Of a stretch of 64,000 nt of DNA, positions 26,895-37,212 are shown piece after piece. The first letter of the stretch is position 1, and the number at the start of each line of letters is the position of its first letter. Where the stretch lies: contig NZ_CP024904.1 in the NCBI RefSeq assembly GCF_003330765.1, positions 558,001 through 622,000 of the forward strand, read 5' to 3'. The notes below the pieces were generated by a model, which was not told the origin of the DNA, did no database searches, and saw nothing but the letters and a program-made list of their open reading frames with translations. The translations under genes and the position numbers were made by a program. Source of the DNA: Burkholderia pyrrocinia. Lineage in GTDB: Bacteria > Pseudomonadota > Gammaproteobacteria > Burkholderiales > Burkholderiaceae.

Positions 26895-28391
26895 TCAGCG
26901 CGGGTCGCCCATTGCCGGTTGCGCGACTGCCAGCGCAAACTCGAACACCGCGCCGCGCCCGGCCCGGTCGACGAGCCGGATGCCGCTGCCGTTGAGCACC
27001 AGCATCCGGTGCACGATCAGCAGGCCGAGCCCGCCGCTCGTCGCCCTGCCGCCGCTCATCGGCCGCTGCGGCCGCTGGAACAGCCCTGCGCGCCGCGCCG
27101 CCGGAATCCCTTCCCCGGTATCCGACACGGTCACGAGCACGCGGTCTCCCTGCGGCTCGAGCGCGACCTCGACCTCGCCGTGCGAAGGCGTGTGCCGCAA
27201 CGCGTTGTCGAGCAGGTTGGTCAGCACGCGCTCGATCATTCCGAGATCGGCCGACACGACCGGCACGCGCGGCGGGATCCGCGCATGCAGCGCGACGCCG
27301 CGCGCCTGCGCGGCCAGCTCGAATTTCTGGAACACGTCCTGTATGAGATCGACGAGCGAGAACGGCTCGCGTTCGGCCTGCACGCTGCCCGATTCGAGCC
27401 GCGCGAGCTCGAACAGCGCCTGCGCGAGCCGGCCGACCTTCGCGCTCTGCGCGAGCGCGATCGACAGGTAGCGCCGCCGTTCGGGCTCGGCGAGCGAGTC
27501 GGCCTTCAGCGACAGCGTCTCCAGATAGCCGTGCAGCGACGTGAGCGGCGTGCGCAGGTCGTGCGAGATGTTCGTGATCAGTTCGCGCCGCTGCTGGTCC
27601 TGGCGCGTCAGCGCGCGCCACTGGTCGCCGATCCGGTCGGCCATCTGCGCGAACGCGGATTCGAGCACCACGATGTCGTCGCCGCGCCGGCCCGGCGGCG
27701 AGCGCGGCACCGGCGGTTGCGTGTCGGGCGCGCCGTTCGCGTCGAAGCGGCGCATCGCGTCGGTCAGCCGGCGCAACGGGCGCGTGATGAAGCTGAACGC
27801 GGTGAGGCCCGCGAGCAGGCCGAGCAGCGCGACGACCGCCATCGACCACAGCGTCGTGCGCAGCACGTTGCCGGCGTCGACGCGCGCGGCCAGCCGGTCG
27901 TGCGCCTCGCCGAGCAGCACCACGTAGATGTAGCCCGACGGCGGCTGCCCCGCACGCTGCAGCGGCGCGGCGCTGAACACCTTGCGCGCGTCGGGGCTGC
28001 GCGGATCGTCGCCGAGGATCGGCAGCGGCTGGCCCGCGATGAAGCGCTGCACGGGCGCGAGATCGACGCGGTCGCGCTTCACGTGGCCGGGCGGCGCATC
28101 GTCGCCCTTGATCCGCCCCGCGTTGTCGAGCAGGTACACCTCGACGCTCGGGTTCACGCCCATCAACTGGCTGAACAGCGTGCGCACGGCGTCCGGGCGC
28201 AGTCCGTTCGCGTCCATCAGCGGCGCGCTGTTGGCGATGTTGGCGGCCAGGTCGCGCGACAGCCCCTGCACGACCTCCTTCTCGCGCATGTCGTTCGCGC
28301 GGATCTGCAACCACGCCGACGCGCCGGAACACGCGAGCAGCAGTATCGAGAACACGAGCGACAGCCGCTGAGTGAGCGTGAGTTTCATCAT
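26895..28391 (-). CDS. Membrane sensor histidine kinase (EnvZ/BaeS type)
   Basis: A 498-aa inner-membrane sensor. TM1 is at about residues 9-28 and TM2 at about 170-192, enclosing a periplasmic domain. A HAMP region follows, then the H-box ITNISHDLRTPLTSLHGYL, N-box LTNLLDNALRH, G1 SDTGEGIP and G2 SGGLGLLIV. It overlaps the response regulator stop (ATGATGA), so the two are cotranslated. The signal is unknown. Confidence 0.9.
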   Translation of the reverse strand: MMKLTLTQRLSLVFSILLLACSGASAWLQIRANDMREKEVVQGLSRDLAANIANSAPLMDANGLRPDAVRTLFSQLMGVNPSVEVYLLDNAGRIKGDDAPPGHVKRDRVDLAPVQRFIAGQPLPILGDDPRSPDARKVFSAAPLQRAGQPPSGYIYVVLLGEAHDRLAARVDAGNVLRTTLWSMAVVALLGLLAGLTAFSFITRPLRRLTDAMRRFDANGAPDTQPPVPRSPPGRRGDDIVVLESAFAQMADRIGDQWRALTRQDQQRRELITNISHDLRTPLTSLHGYLETLSLKADSLAEPERRRYLSIALAQSAKVGRLAQALFELARLESGSVQAEREPFSLVDLIQDVFQKFELAAQARGVALHARIPPRVPVVSADLGMIERVLTNLLDNALRHTPSHGEVEVALEPQGDRVLVTVSDTGEGIPAARRAGLFQRPQRPMSGGRATSGGLGLLIVHRMLVLNGSGIRLVDRAGRGAVFEFALAVAQPAMGDPR

Positions 28392-29107
28392 GCGTCCCGC
28401 TGGCCCGGCGCGGCGAGCTTGTAGCCGCGGCCCCACACCGTGAGGATTCGCACGGGCTCGGCCGGATCGGCCTCGATCTTCGCGCGCAGCCGGTTGATGT
28501 GGGTGTTGACCGTGTGTTCGTAGCCTTCGTGCTGGTAGCCCCACACCGCATTGAGCAGGTCCATCCGCGAGAACACCTTGCCAGGATGCCGCGCGAAGAA
28601 ATACAGCAGGTCGAATTCACGCGGCGTCAGGTCGATGCGCGCGCCGTCGACGCTCGCCTCGCGCGATATCGGGTCGATCGCCAGCCCCGCGATGTCGAGC
28701 GTGCCCGCGTCGATCCGCGAATCGCGCGCGAGCGCGTCGACGCGCCGCAGCAGCGCCTTCACGCGCGCGACCAGTTCGAGCACCGAGAACGGCTTCGCCA
28801 GGTAGTCGTCGGCGCCCAGTTCGAGGCCGAGGATCCGGTGCACCTCGCTCGAGCGCGCGCTCGTGATGATGATCGGCGTGTAGCGCGTCATCGCGCGCGC
28901 ACGCCGGCAGATTTCGAGGCCGTCGACGCCCGGCAGCATCAGGTCGAGGATCAGCGCGTCCCAGCCACCCTGTTCCAGCAGGCGCAGCCCTTCCGCGCCG
29001 TCCGCGCTGTGCACGACCTCGTAGCGCTCGTCGCGCAGGTGCAGGCTCAGTACGTCGGCAATGTCGGCGTCGTCCTCGACGATCAGGATGCGTTTCGAAT
29101 GGTCCAT
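28388..29107 (-). CDS. OmpR-family response regulator
   Basis: A 239-aa regulator. The receiver domain has the acidic pair in ILIVEDDADI, the phospho-acceptor Asp in DALILDLMLPGVDG and the Lys in DYLAKPFSV. The C-terminal winged helix ends TVWGRGYKLAAPG. The start MDHSKRILIVEDD at 29107 follows the family pattern, though no ribosome site is obvious and the frame is open another 46 codons. Partner of the adjacent kinase. Confidence 0.9.
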   Translation of the reverse strand: MDHSKRILIVEDDADIADVLSLHLRDERYEVVHSADGAEGLRLLEQGGWDALILDLMLPGVDGLEICRRARAMTRYTPIIITSARSSEVHRILGLELGADDYLAKPFSVLELVARVKALLRRVDALARDSRIDAGTLDIAGLAIDPISREASVDGARIDLTPREFDLLYFFARHPGKVFSRMDLLNAVWGYQHEGYEHTVNTHINRLRAKIEADPAEPVRILTVWGRGYKLAAPGQRDA

Positions 29108-29713
29108 GGCGGTGGGTGGCGGCACGTCGGCGTCGGGCTCGGTAACTGGTTGTGGATAGGCTATCGGTGGCCGGTTCGGGCCGGCCCCGGTCCGGATGGC
29201 CGGTGGCCGGGGTGGAATCGCGGCGGAAGGCCGCGCTGTCGCCATTGTGCAAAATTTTGCGGCGGCAAGTGATCACAATTCATTTAACTTTGAATCGTGC
29301 CCGTGCCGCAGACCTGCCTGATTTCTTCGGGCCATTTCAATCTTGGGGAACGGCCTCGGTGTGCGCGGTTTTGCGCCATCTGAACGGCAGCGACACCACG
29401 GTCCGGCGTGATAACCGGGATCGTCATCGCCCGACGGCCCCGGATTGCCGGAATGACAGGCCATAGGCGCTGCCCAGGACGCCGACAGAGCGGGAAGCGA
29501 GCGAGGACGACCGTCAATTGAAAAAGATGTTGCGCCGCACAATGACTACCAGTATAATTTAGGGTTCCCCATTCTGCGCGCACCGCAATCCGCGAGAGGC
29601 ATTCCGGCCTCGACTGTCCGTGCGCCGTCCCACGATTTCGTTCGCCCCCCGACAGGCTTGACCGGCCCGTCACGTCCGCGACGATCGTCGGCCAACTTGT
29701 CGAGGAGAATGTA
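29108..29713. other. 606-base intergenic region before the sigma factor
   Basis: It separates the leftward two-component genes from the rightward sigma factor. It contains an AT-rich patch at about 29246-29295 and the promoter at 29530-29558, leaving a leader of about 150 bases. Small frames within it are not convincing. Confidence 0.4.
29530..29558 (+). promoter_or_regulatory. Sigma-70 type promoter for the rpoD-like gene
   Basis: TTGCGC (29530-29535) and a perfect TATAAT (29553-29558) are separated by 17 bases. This is an unusually good housekeeping promoter for this GC-rich DNA. Initiation near 29565 would leave a leader of about 150 bases. Confidence 0.65.
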
Positions 29714-31708
29714 TTGGCAAACCCAGTTCGCGAAGATTCAGCTTCCCGCGTGATCGCGGCCACGTCAAAGACCGGCCGCCGCGCCCCGAAGGATAAGGCA
29801 CAGGGTGCCGCAACACCGCTGGACGTCGCGTCGATGGCGCGCCAGGACGAGGAGCGTCAACGCCAGATGCGCGCGCTGATCGCCCTTGGCCGTGAGCGCG
29901 GCTATCTGACCCACGCGGACATCAACGACCACCTGCCCGACAACTTTACGCAAACTGCTGCGATGGAAACGATCGTCAGCACGTTCAGCGACATGGGGGT
30001 GGCCGTGTACGAGCAGGCGCCAGACGCGGAGACGCTCCTGCTGAGCGACGCCGCGCCTGCCGCGGCATCCGACGATCAGGCGGACGAGGAAGCGGAAGCT
30101 GCACTGTCGACCGTCGACTCCGAATTCGGTCGCACGACCGATCCGGTCCGGATGTACATGCGTGAAATGGGTGCCACCGAGTTGCTGACCCGCGCTGGCG
30201 AAATCGAGATCGCGAAGCGTATCGAAAGCGGCCTGCAGGACATGATTCAAGCCATCGCCGCGTGCCCGTCGGTCGTGTCGACGATTCTTGTCGATGCGGA
30301 CCGCATCGCCGCCGGCGATCTGCGTATCGACGAACTGGTCGATGGCATCAGCGACTCCGCGGAAGAAAGTGACGTGGCGCTTGAATCCGATGATGTCCAG
30401 GTGGAAGCAGACGCCTCCGACAATGACACGGACGGTGACGACGTAGATGCGGACGAGGACGCCGGGGATTCGGAGAAAGCGAACGCGGCCCGCCTCGAAG
30501 AACTCACGAACGACAGCCTTGCGATTTTCGCGCGCGTGCGTGCACTGTTCGAGCAGTTGCCGGTTGCGCCCGTTACCGGCAAAGCGCACTCCGCAGCCGT
30601 TGCGCAAGTGCGCGCGGAGATCCAGCGCGAACTCGCGCCAATCCGTTTCACCGCCAAAACGATCGACCGCCTGTGTGCCAGCGTGCATGAACAAGTGACT
30701 GAGGTTCGTGCGATCGAGCGCAGCATCCTGGCGATCGCCGTCGACCGCTGCGGCATGTCACGCGAGGCGTTCGTCGAGTCGTTCCCGGGACACGAAACCG
30801 ACCTTGAATGGACCAGTCGCACGGCGGCGACTTCGCGGCAGTGTGGCGCGGCACTCGAGCGGCATCTGCCGGCCATCCAGGCCGGGCAGCAAAAGCTCGT
30901 CGACATCGAAGCCAAGGTCTCGCTACCCCTGCAGCAGCTCAAGCAGATCAACCGCCAGATGAGTACCGCAGAGCTGAAAATGCGGCAGGCCAAGCGGGAG
31001 ATGATCGAAGCGAACCTTCGTCTCGTCATCTCGATTGCCAAGAAATACGTCAACCGCGGCATGCAGTTCCTGGATCTGATCCAGGAAGGCAACATCGGCC
31101 TGATGAAGGCGGTGGACAAGTTCGAGTACCGGCGCGGCTGGAAGTTTTCGACATACGCGACCTGGTGGGTCCGGCAGGCAGTCACGCGTGCGCTTGCGGA
31201 TCAGGCGCGGACCATTCGCGTGCCGGTCCACATGATCGAGACGATCAACAAGCTGAACCGGATTTCGCGCGAACACCTGCAACAGACCGGGCAGGAAGCG
31301 CATCCCGCCATCCTCGCCGAGCGCATGGAGTTGTCTGAGGAGAAAGTGCGCAGCATCCTCAAGATCGCCAGGCAACCTGTGTCGCTCGAAACCCCGGTAG
31401 GCGACGATGCCGACGCGACGCTCGGCGACTTGATCGAGGATGCCTCCGCGAGTTCACCGGCCGAGGCCGCGATTCACGCGAACATGCGCGCGGCGATCGA
31501 CGAGGCGCTCGACGGGCTGTCGCCGCGCGAAGCCAAGGTCCTGCGGATGCGATTCGGGCTCGACACGACCTCCGATCACACACTCGAAGAGGTCGGCAAG
31601 CAGTTCGACGTGACGCGCGAACGGATCCGTCAGATCGAGAGCAAGGCGATGCGCAAGCTGATGCATCCCAGCCGCGCAGACAAGTTGAGACCCTTTCTCG
31701 AGCGTTGA
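29714..31708 (+). CDS. rpoD: RpoD-like primary-type sigma-70 factor (paralogue)
   Basis: A 664-aa group 1-like sigma factor. A region 1.1-like domain covers about 35-115, region 1.2 begins [11 protein letters not shown], and an acidic non-conserved region lies around 216-258. Region 2 contains [20 protein letters not shown] and [13 protein letters not shown]; region 4 contains [20 protein letters not shown]. The start is TTG with GAGGAGAA 4 bases before; no in-frame ATG is as well placed. The secondary-replicon-like context suggests an extra copy besides a main rpoD elsewhere, which I cannot see. Confidence 0.88.
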   Translation: MANPVREDSASRVIAATSKTGRRAPKDKAQGAATPLDVASMARQDEERQRQMRALIALGRERGYLTHADINDHLPDNFTQTAAMETIVSTFSDMGVAVYEQAPDAETLLLSDAAPAAASDDQADEEAEAALSTVDSEFGRTTDPVRMYMREMGATELLTRAGEIEIAKRIESGLQDMIQAIAACPSVVSTILVDADRIAAGDLRIDELVDGISDSAEESDVALESDDVQVEADASDNDTDGDDVDADEDAGDSEKANAARLEELTNDSLAIFARVRALFEQLPVAPVTGKAHSAAVAQVRAEIQRELAPIRFTAKTIDRLCASVHEQVTEVRAIERSILAIAVDRCGMSREAFVESFPGHETDLEWTSRTAATSRQCGAALERHLPAIQAGQQKLVDIEAKVSLPLQQLKQINRQMSTAELKMRQAKREMIEANLRLVISIAKKYVNRGMQFLDLIQEGNIGLMKAVDKFEYRRGWKFSTYATWWVRQAVTRALADQARTIRVPVHMIETINKLNRISREHLQQTGQEAHPAILAERMELSEEKVRSILKIARQPVSLETPVGDDADATLGDLIEDASASSPAEAAIHANMRAAIDEALDGLSPREAKVLRMRFGLDTTSDHTLEEVGKQFDVTRERIRQIESKAMRKLMHPSRADKLRPFLER

Positions 31709-32035
31709 GCATAGGCCGAGGTCTGCAGCGGAACCTCAACCCGCTGCGCCTCAGCTGTCATCGTTTGGCAGATCGCGCACCAGACGAGCGACATCGCTCA
31801 AGTCGACGTCGTGGCCGAACACGTGGGCGAAATCGTTTCGGAAGTCGTTAAAGCGATCCATCGCACGCTTGCCCCCGCTCTCGATAAGCCCTACTCCCTC
31901 CAGACGCTGCGTCTTCCTTGGTCAAGATAAGCGCAGTTAGCGAGACGGGAAACAAGCGCTTTGGAAAATCAAAATCCCCCATCGCAGCGTCTTTCGGGCC
32001 GGGCATGCCACGCCGAGGCGTTGCCAACTGAGTCG
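31709..32035. other. Intergenic region after the sigma factor
   Basis: A 327-base gap between the sigma factor end and the convergent CobW gene. The minus strand contains a short coding-like stretch (31751-31861). The rest shows nothing I can support. Confidence 0.35.
31751..31861 (-). pseudogene. Possible remnant or small ORF of 36 aa
   Basis: The minus strand reads MDRFNDFRNDFAHVFGHDVD... to a TGA. It is preceded in frame by about 15 more protein-like residues and then a stop. It could be the tail of a decayed gene or a small protein. No ribosome site or family is recognised. Confidence 0.25.
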
Positions 32036-33285
<1,250 letters not shown>

Positions 33286-33289
<4 letters not shown>

Positions 33290-33939
33290 GCGGTCGTCTC
33301 CGACGCGCGGTCCAGGTAGCCTTCGAACAGGTCGGCTACGACATAGCCGTCGTCGGCGGCGTCGCCCCACAGATCCTTCACGCGAAATTCGACGTGATAA
33401 GTCGGCTGATGCGCAGCGTGGGGGTCGCCATGGCCGATCGCGTCCGGGAACGGCCACGATTCGGTCGTCCGGTGCAGCACGACGCCTTCCTTGCCGCGCA
33501 CGTAGCCCGGCGCGCGGATGTGCCCGCTCACGCATTCGTCGCGAACAATCACGCGATCGCCGACCTCGAACCGCGCCGAGCCGGCAGGCGCCGCGCGGCC
33601 GGCGGAATGCGGCGGGTTCGCGAGCCGGAAATGCGAGCCGAGCGCGCCGTCGAGTTCGTCCTGCGTCAGCACGCCGGTTTCGACAAGCAGCGTCGCGGTC
33701 GCAATCACGTAGCGCTCGTAGTAGCGCGTGCCGACGTGCTGACGCACGTCGATTCGTTCGACCGCGTGACGCACTTCGTCGACGCTGAATTTTTTCAGTT
33801 GGTCCACGCCGATGAACATCAGGCTGTACGCGAGATGCTCCCAGTCTTCCTTGAAGACCGGCTTGTAGCCGAGACTGTTGATCGTGTGCGGCACCGGGCC
33901 GAAGCCCTGGAAGCCGCCGAGGTCGTGAAAGCCGTCCAT
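33286..33939 (-). CDS. nthB: Nitrile hydratase beta subunit
   Basis: A 217-aa beta subunit. It begins [16 protein letters not shown], a conserved start of the family, and ends with the SH3-like barrel ([23 protein letters not shown]... through the Y(H)[10 protein letters not shown] region). It pairs with the alpha subunit to hydrate nitriles to amides. Gene order alpha-beta-activator is the usual one for this enzyme type. Confidence 0.93.
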
Positions 33940-33982
33940 GAGTGATCTCCGCGATGAAGGGGGATAGGAAAGTGCGTGCGGG

Positions 33983-34585
33983 TCAGCTCACGCGCGGTAG
34001 CGCGACGCCGATCAGCACGTCTTTCGTGACAAGGGTGCGCAGTTGTTCCTCGGTCATGTGCTCGCTGCCGGCCGGCCGCACCGGCAGCACGAGATAGCGG
34101 CTTTCGGCCGTCGTGTCCCAGACTTTCACGACGACGACGTCGGGCAAGTCGGTGCCGAGTTCGCGCAACACCGTACGCCCTTCGCGGACGAGCCGCGCGC
34201 GGTATTCGAAGCCCTTGTACCACTCGGGCGGCAGCCCGAGCACCGGCCAGTTCGTGCACGAGCACAGGCTGCAGACGATCACGTTCTTTAGCGTCGGCGT
34301 ATCTTCAAGTGCCACGATGTATTCGCCCTGCGGGCCGGTGTAGCCGAACTGCGCGCACGCGGCCGTGCCATCCCTCAGCAGCAGCTCGCGAAACGCCGGA
34401 TCGACCCACGCGCGCGCGACGATGCGCGCGCCGTTGGCCGGATCCCAGGTCGTGGACATCAATTCCTTCAGGCCTTCGATATAGCCGTCGGGAATCAGGT
34501 TCTTCTCTTTCATCACGCGAAACAGCGCCCAGGCACGTTCGCCAGGCGTCGAGGCTGTTTCCGCGGAAGGGATCACGCTCATCAT
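33983..34585 (-). CDS. nthA: Nitrile hydratase alpha subunit, Fe type
   Basis: A 200-aa alpha subunit carrying the non-haem metal site VCSLCSC, with C105, C108, S109 and C110 as ligands. Ser rather than Thr at position 106 marks the iron class; the cobalt class has CTLCSC. The site cysteines are normally oxidised after translation with help from the P47K activator encoded in the same operon. Start at 34585 has AAGGAG upstream; a second ATG follows directly. The upstream extension of the frame is not supported. Confidence 0.95.
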   Translation of the reverse strand: MMSVIPSAETASTPGERAWALFRVMKEKNLIPDGYIEGLKELMSTTWDPANGARIVARAWVDPAFRELLLRDGTAACAQFGYTGPQGEYIVALEDTPTLKNVIVCSLCSCTNWPVLGLPPEWYKGFEYRARLVREGRTVLRELGTDLPDVVVVKVWDTTAESRYLVLPVRPAGSEHMTEEQLRTLVTKDVLIGVALPRVS

Positions 34586-35112
34586 GGGGCTCCTTGTGGT
34601 GGTTCGGGTCGACCGCCGCCACGGCGTCGCTGCTTCCGTGGCGAGTGCGGACACGTCGTGTCGGTCACGCTCAACGAGCAGGGTAAGAAGAGAAAAAGCG
34701 CGATTCTTTGCCGCCACGGATCGGAAACTGTGCTCGGACGGCCCCGTCGCGAGATAGGTGGCGACGCGGAACGGATGCGCGGCGATCCGCTGTATTGGAC
34801 AAGGCGCCCGGCCGCAGGCGCATTCCCCGACACGAAACGACTGCGGCCGACACCCGTTTTGTTGCCGCGATATGGCACCGGCCGCGGAGGCCCGTCACAG
34901 CCAATTTCTTGTTCCGCCGGAAAACAGAAACGCGGATTTTGCCTTCTTATTCTCACCATCAAGCGACGGTAGTTCGGTGTCGCGAATCGTCGGCATGCCG
35001 GACGCGCCGGCGGGATAACAGCTAGGCAGCACACCACGATTCCGGCGTCCGGCAACGGCGCACGCTCGCCGCACGTCGGGCGTCATGGTGTCTGCGCATC
35101 CAGGCAAGGGGC
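34586..35112. promoter_or_regulatory. Divergent control region of the aldoxime/nitrile cluster
   Basis: A 527-base spacer between the nitrile hydratase operon and the rightward outer-membrane protein/aldoxime dehydratase/amidase genes. It must hold both promoters and probably the sites for the AraC regulator at 38886. I found no clear sigma-54 or sigma-70 promoter, and its small frames do not look like genes. Confidence 0.4.
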
Positions 35113-36009
35113 ATGATGGACAACATCAACAGAACGAAACTGAAGCAAATTGCACGCTGGATCGGCATGTCGCTGATGGTGGTTGCATCGCATTACGCGG
35201 GCGCGGTAGAGGTCGATCCGGGCGACTACGAGCAGTACCCGGCAGGCGCGACGATTGGCGTGCTGTATTACAACTACTCGGCGACGAACGCGTATTACGC
35301 GAACGGCAACAGGACGTCGAATTTCGACCTGCAGTCGAATATCGGCATCGCGCGACTGCTGCACGTGTTCCAGCTCACCGATCGGCTGACGATCGATCCA
35401 CAGGTGCTGCTGCCGTTCGGCCATGTCAGCACCTTCGGCAACGCCAGCGCACTCGGCAGCACGACCGGCGTCGGCGACGTGATCCTCACCGCGCCGCTGA
35501 AATTCCGCCTGAACGATGCGAAGGACGTCGCCGCCGCGACCGTCTACCTTTACGCACCGACTGGAAGCTACAACCAGAACCAGAGCCTCAATCTTGGCGC
35601 GCATCGCTGGTCACTCGACTTCCAGGCCGCGTACATCAAACACTTCTCGCCACAGTGGGCGGTCGATCTCGTCGGTGACGCGATCTGGTACGGCAACAAT
35701 ACGTCATACGGCGCGAACGGCACGACGCGGCATCAGCGGATGAGCTACAGCGCGCAGGCGATGGTGCGTTACATGCCCGATCCGGGCACGTCGCTCGGCA
35801 TTGGAATCACGCAGCTCTGGGGCGGTGCAACGAGTGTCGACGGGGTCGCCAACAACGACGCGCTTCGCACGACGAGAATGCGGATCACCGCAGCGAAGTT
35901 CGTGACGAAGACCGACCAGGTGCAGATTCAGCTCGGCACTGACCTGAGCGTGCACAACGGGCCGAAAAACAGCGTGCTGGTCGGCCTGCGCTACGCACAC
36001 ATTTTCTGA
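35113..36009 (+). CDS. MetA-type outer-membrane protein, probable substrate channel
   Basis: A 298-aa exported protein. A signal peptide (about 1-32, ending HYAGA before VEV) precedes a beta-rich protein resembling the phenol-degradation MetA family (PF13557): YPAGATIGVLYYNYSA..., TTGVGDVILTAPLKFRL, ending in an aromatic residue (LRYAHIF) as outer-membrane barrels do. It leads the aldoxime dehydratase/amidase operon and is likely to admit aldoximes or nitriles. Role inferred. Confidence 0.75.
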   Translation: MMDNINRTKLKQIARWIGMSLMVVASHYAGAVEVDPGDYEQYPAGATIGVLYYNYSATNAYYANGNRTSNFDLQSNIGIARLLHVFQLTDRLTIDPQVLLPFGHVSTFGNASALGSTTGVGDVILTAPLKFRLNDAKDVAAATVYLYAPTGSYNQNQSLNLGAHRWSLDFQAAYIKHFSPQWAVDLVGDAIWYGNNTSYGANGTTRHQRMSYSAQAMVRYMPDPGTSLGIGITQLWGGATSVDGVANNDALRTTRMRITAAKFVTKTDQVQIQLGTDLSVHNGPKNSVLVGLRYAHIF

Positions 36010-36105
36010 CGATGCACATGCACCGGCCCCCAGGGCGGCGCAGATCACTTCGTTTCCTGAACGTCGATACATCGACACCCGATTCCCTTCCCAGAGAGGT
36101 CATGT

Positions 36106-37158
36106 ATGGAATCCGCCATCGACAAACACCTGGTTTGCCCGCGTACGCTCTCGCGTCGCGTCGCCGACGATTACCAGCCGCCGTTCCCGATGTACGTCGC
36201 CCGGGCCGCCGAAGACCTGAGCCAGGTCGTGATGGGCTATTTCGGCGTGCAGTATCGTGGCGCCGACAAGCGCGCCGCCGCGCTGGCCGCCTTGCGTCGG
36301 ATCGTCGCCGATTTCGGCGCGCCGGACGGCCCGCAAAATCATGACCTGACACAGCACACGGACGACCAGGGTTACGACAACCTGATCGCCGTCGGCTACT
36401 GGCGCGACCCGGCCGCGTACGCGCGCTGGATTGCGTCGCCGGCGGTTACCGAATGGTGGGCGTCCGACGCGCGCCTAGCGGACGGGATTGGCTACTTCCG
36501 CGAAATCGTCGCACCGCGCGCGGAACAGTTCGAGACGCTTTATGCGTTCACGAGCGACTTCCCCGGTGTCGGCGCGATCATGGACGGCGTCAGCGGCGAG
36601 ATCGAGGAACACGGCTACTGGGGATCGATGCGCGACCGGTTTCCGATCTCGCAGACCGACTGGATGCACGCGGACGGCGAACTACGGATCGTCGAAGGCG
36701 ATCCGGCGCGCGGCGGCCGCGTGGTCGTGCTCGCGCACGACAACATCGCGCTGATCCGCTCCGGACAGGACTGGCGTGATGCCGAGGACGCCGAGCGCCG
36801 GCTGTATCTCGACGAGATCGAACCGACGCTTCGCAGCGGGATGGCGTTCCTGCGCGACAACGGTGCCGACGTCGGCTGCTACAGCAACCGCTACGTGCGG
36901 TCGATCGATCTCGACGGCAACCTGCTCGACGAGAGCTACAACATCGGCCACTGGCGCTCGCTCGACCGCCTCGAGCGCTGGGCCGAATCCCATCCGACGC
37001 ATCTGCGGATCTTCGTCACGTTCTTCCGCGTCGTCACCGGGCTGTCCAAGCTGCGGCTGTATCACGAGGTGTCCGTGTTCGACGCGAAACATCAGGTCTA
37101 CGAATATACGAACTGCCATCAGCGCACCGGGATGATGCGCGACGCCATCGCCCGCTGA
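36106..37158 (+). CDS. oxd: Haem-containing aldoxime dehydratase
   Basis: A 350-aa enzyme dehydrating aldoximes to nitriles. The key residues fall at the positions described for OxdRE/OxdA: proximal haem ligand H299 (ESHPTHLRIF), distal H320 (LRLYHEVSV), R178 (MRDRFP) and S219 (ALIRSG). Length is normal. GAGAGG lies upstream of the ATG. It lies between the outer-membrane channel and the amidase, so its nitrile product feeds the divergent nitrile hydratase. Confidence 0.93.
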   Translation: MESAIDKHLVCPRTLSRRVADDYQPPFPMYVARAAEDLSQVVMGYFGVQYRGADKRAAALAALRRIVADFGAPDGPQNHDLTQHTDDQGYDNLIAVGYWRDPAAYARWIASPAVTEWWASDARLADGIGYFREIVAPRAEQFETLYAFTSDFPGVGAIMDGVSGEIEEHGYWGSMRDRFPISQTDWMHADGELRIVEGDPARGGRVVVLAHDNIALIRSGQDWRDAEDAERRLYLDEIEPTLRSGMAFLRDNGADVGCYSNRYVRSIDLDGNLLDESYNIGHWRSLDRLERWAESHPTHLRIFVTFFRVVTGLSKLRLYHEVSVFDAKHQVYEYTNCHQRTGMMRDAIAR

Positions 37159-37212
37159 ATCGTGCCGGCGCCACGCGGTGCGGGCGCCGCCTTACTGAAC
37201 TGGAGAACGTCG

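Noticed and set aside
34658..34972. Small frames in the divergent spacer before the outer-membrane protein
   Set aside because: No ribosome site or protein-like pattern; overlapping frames on both strands look random.
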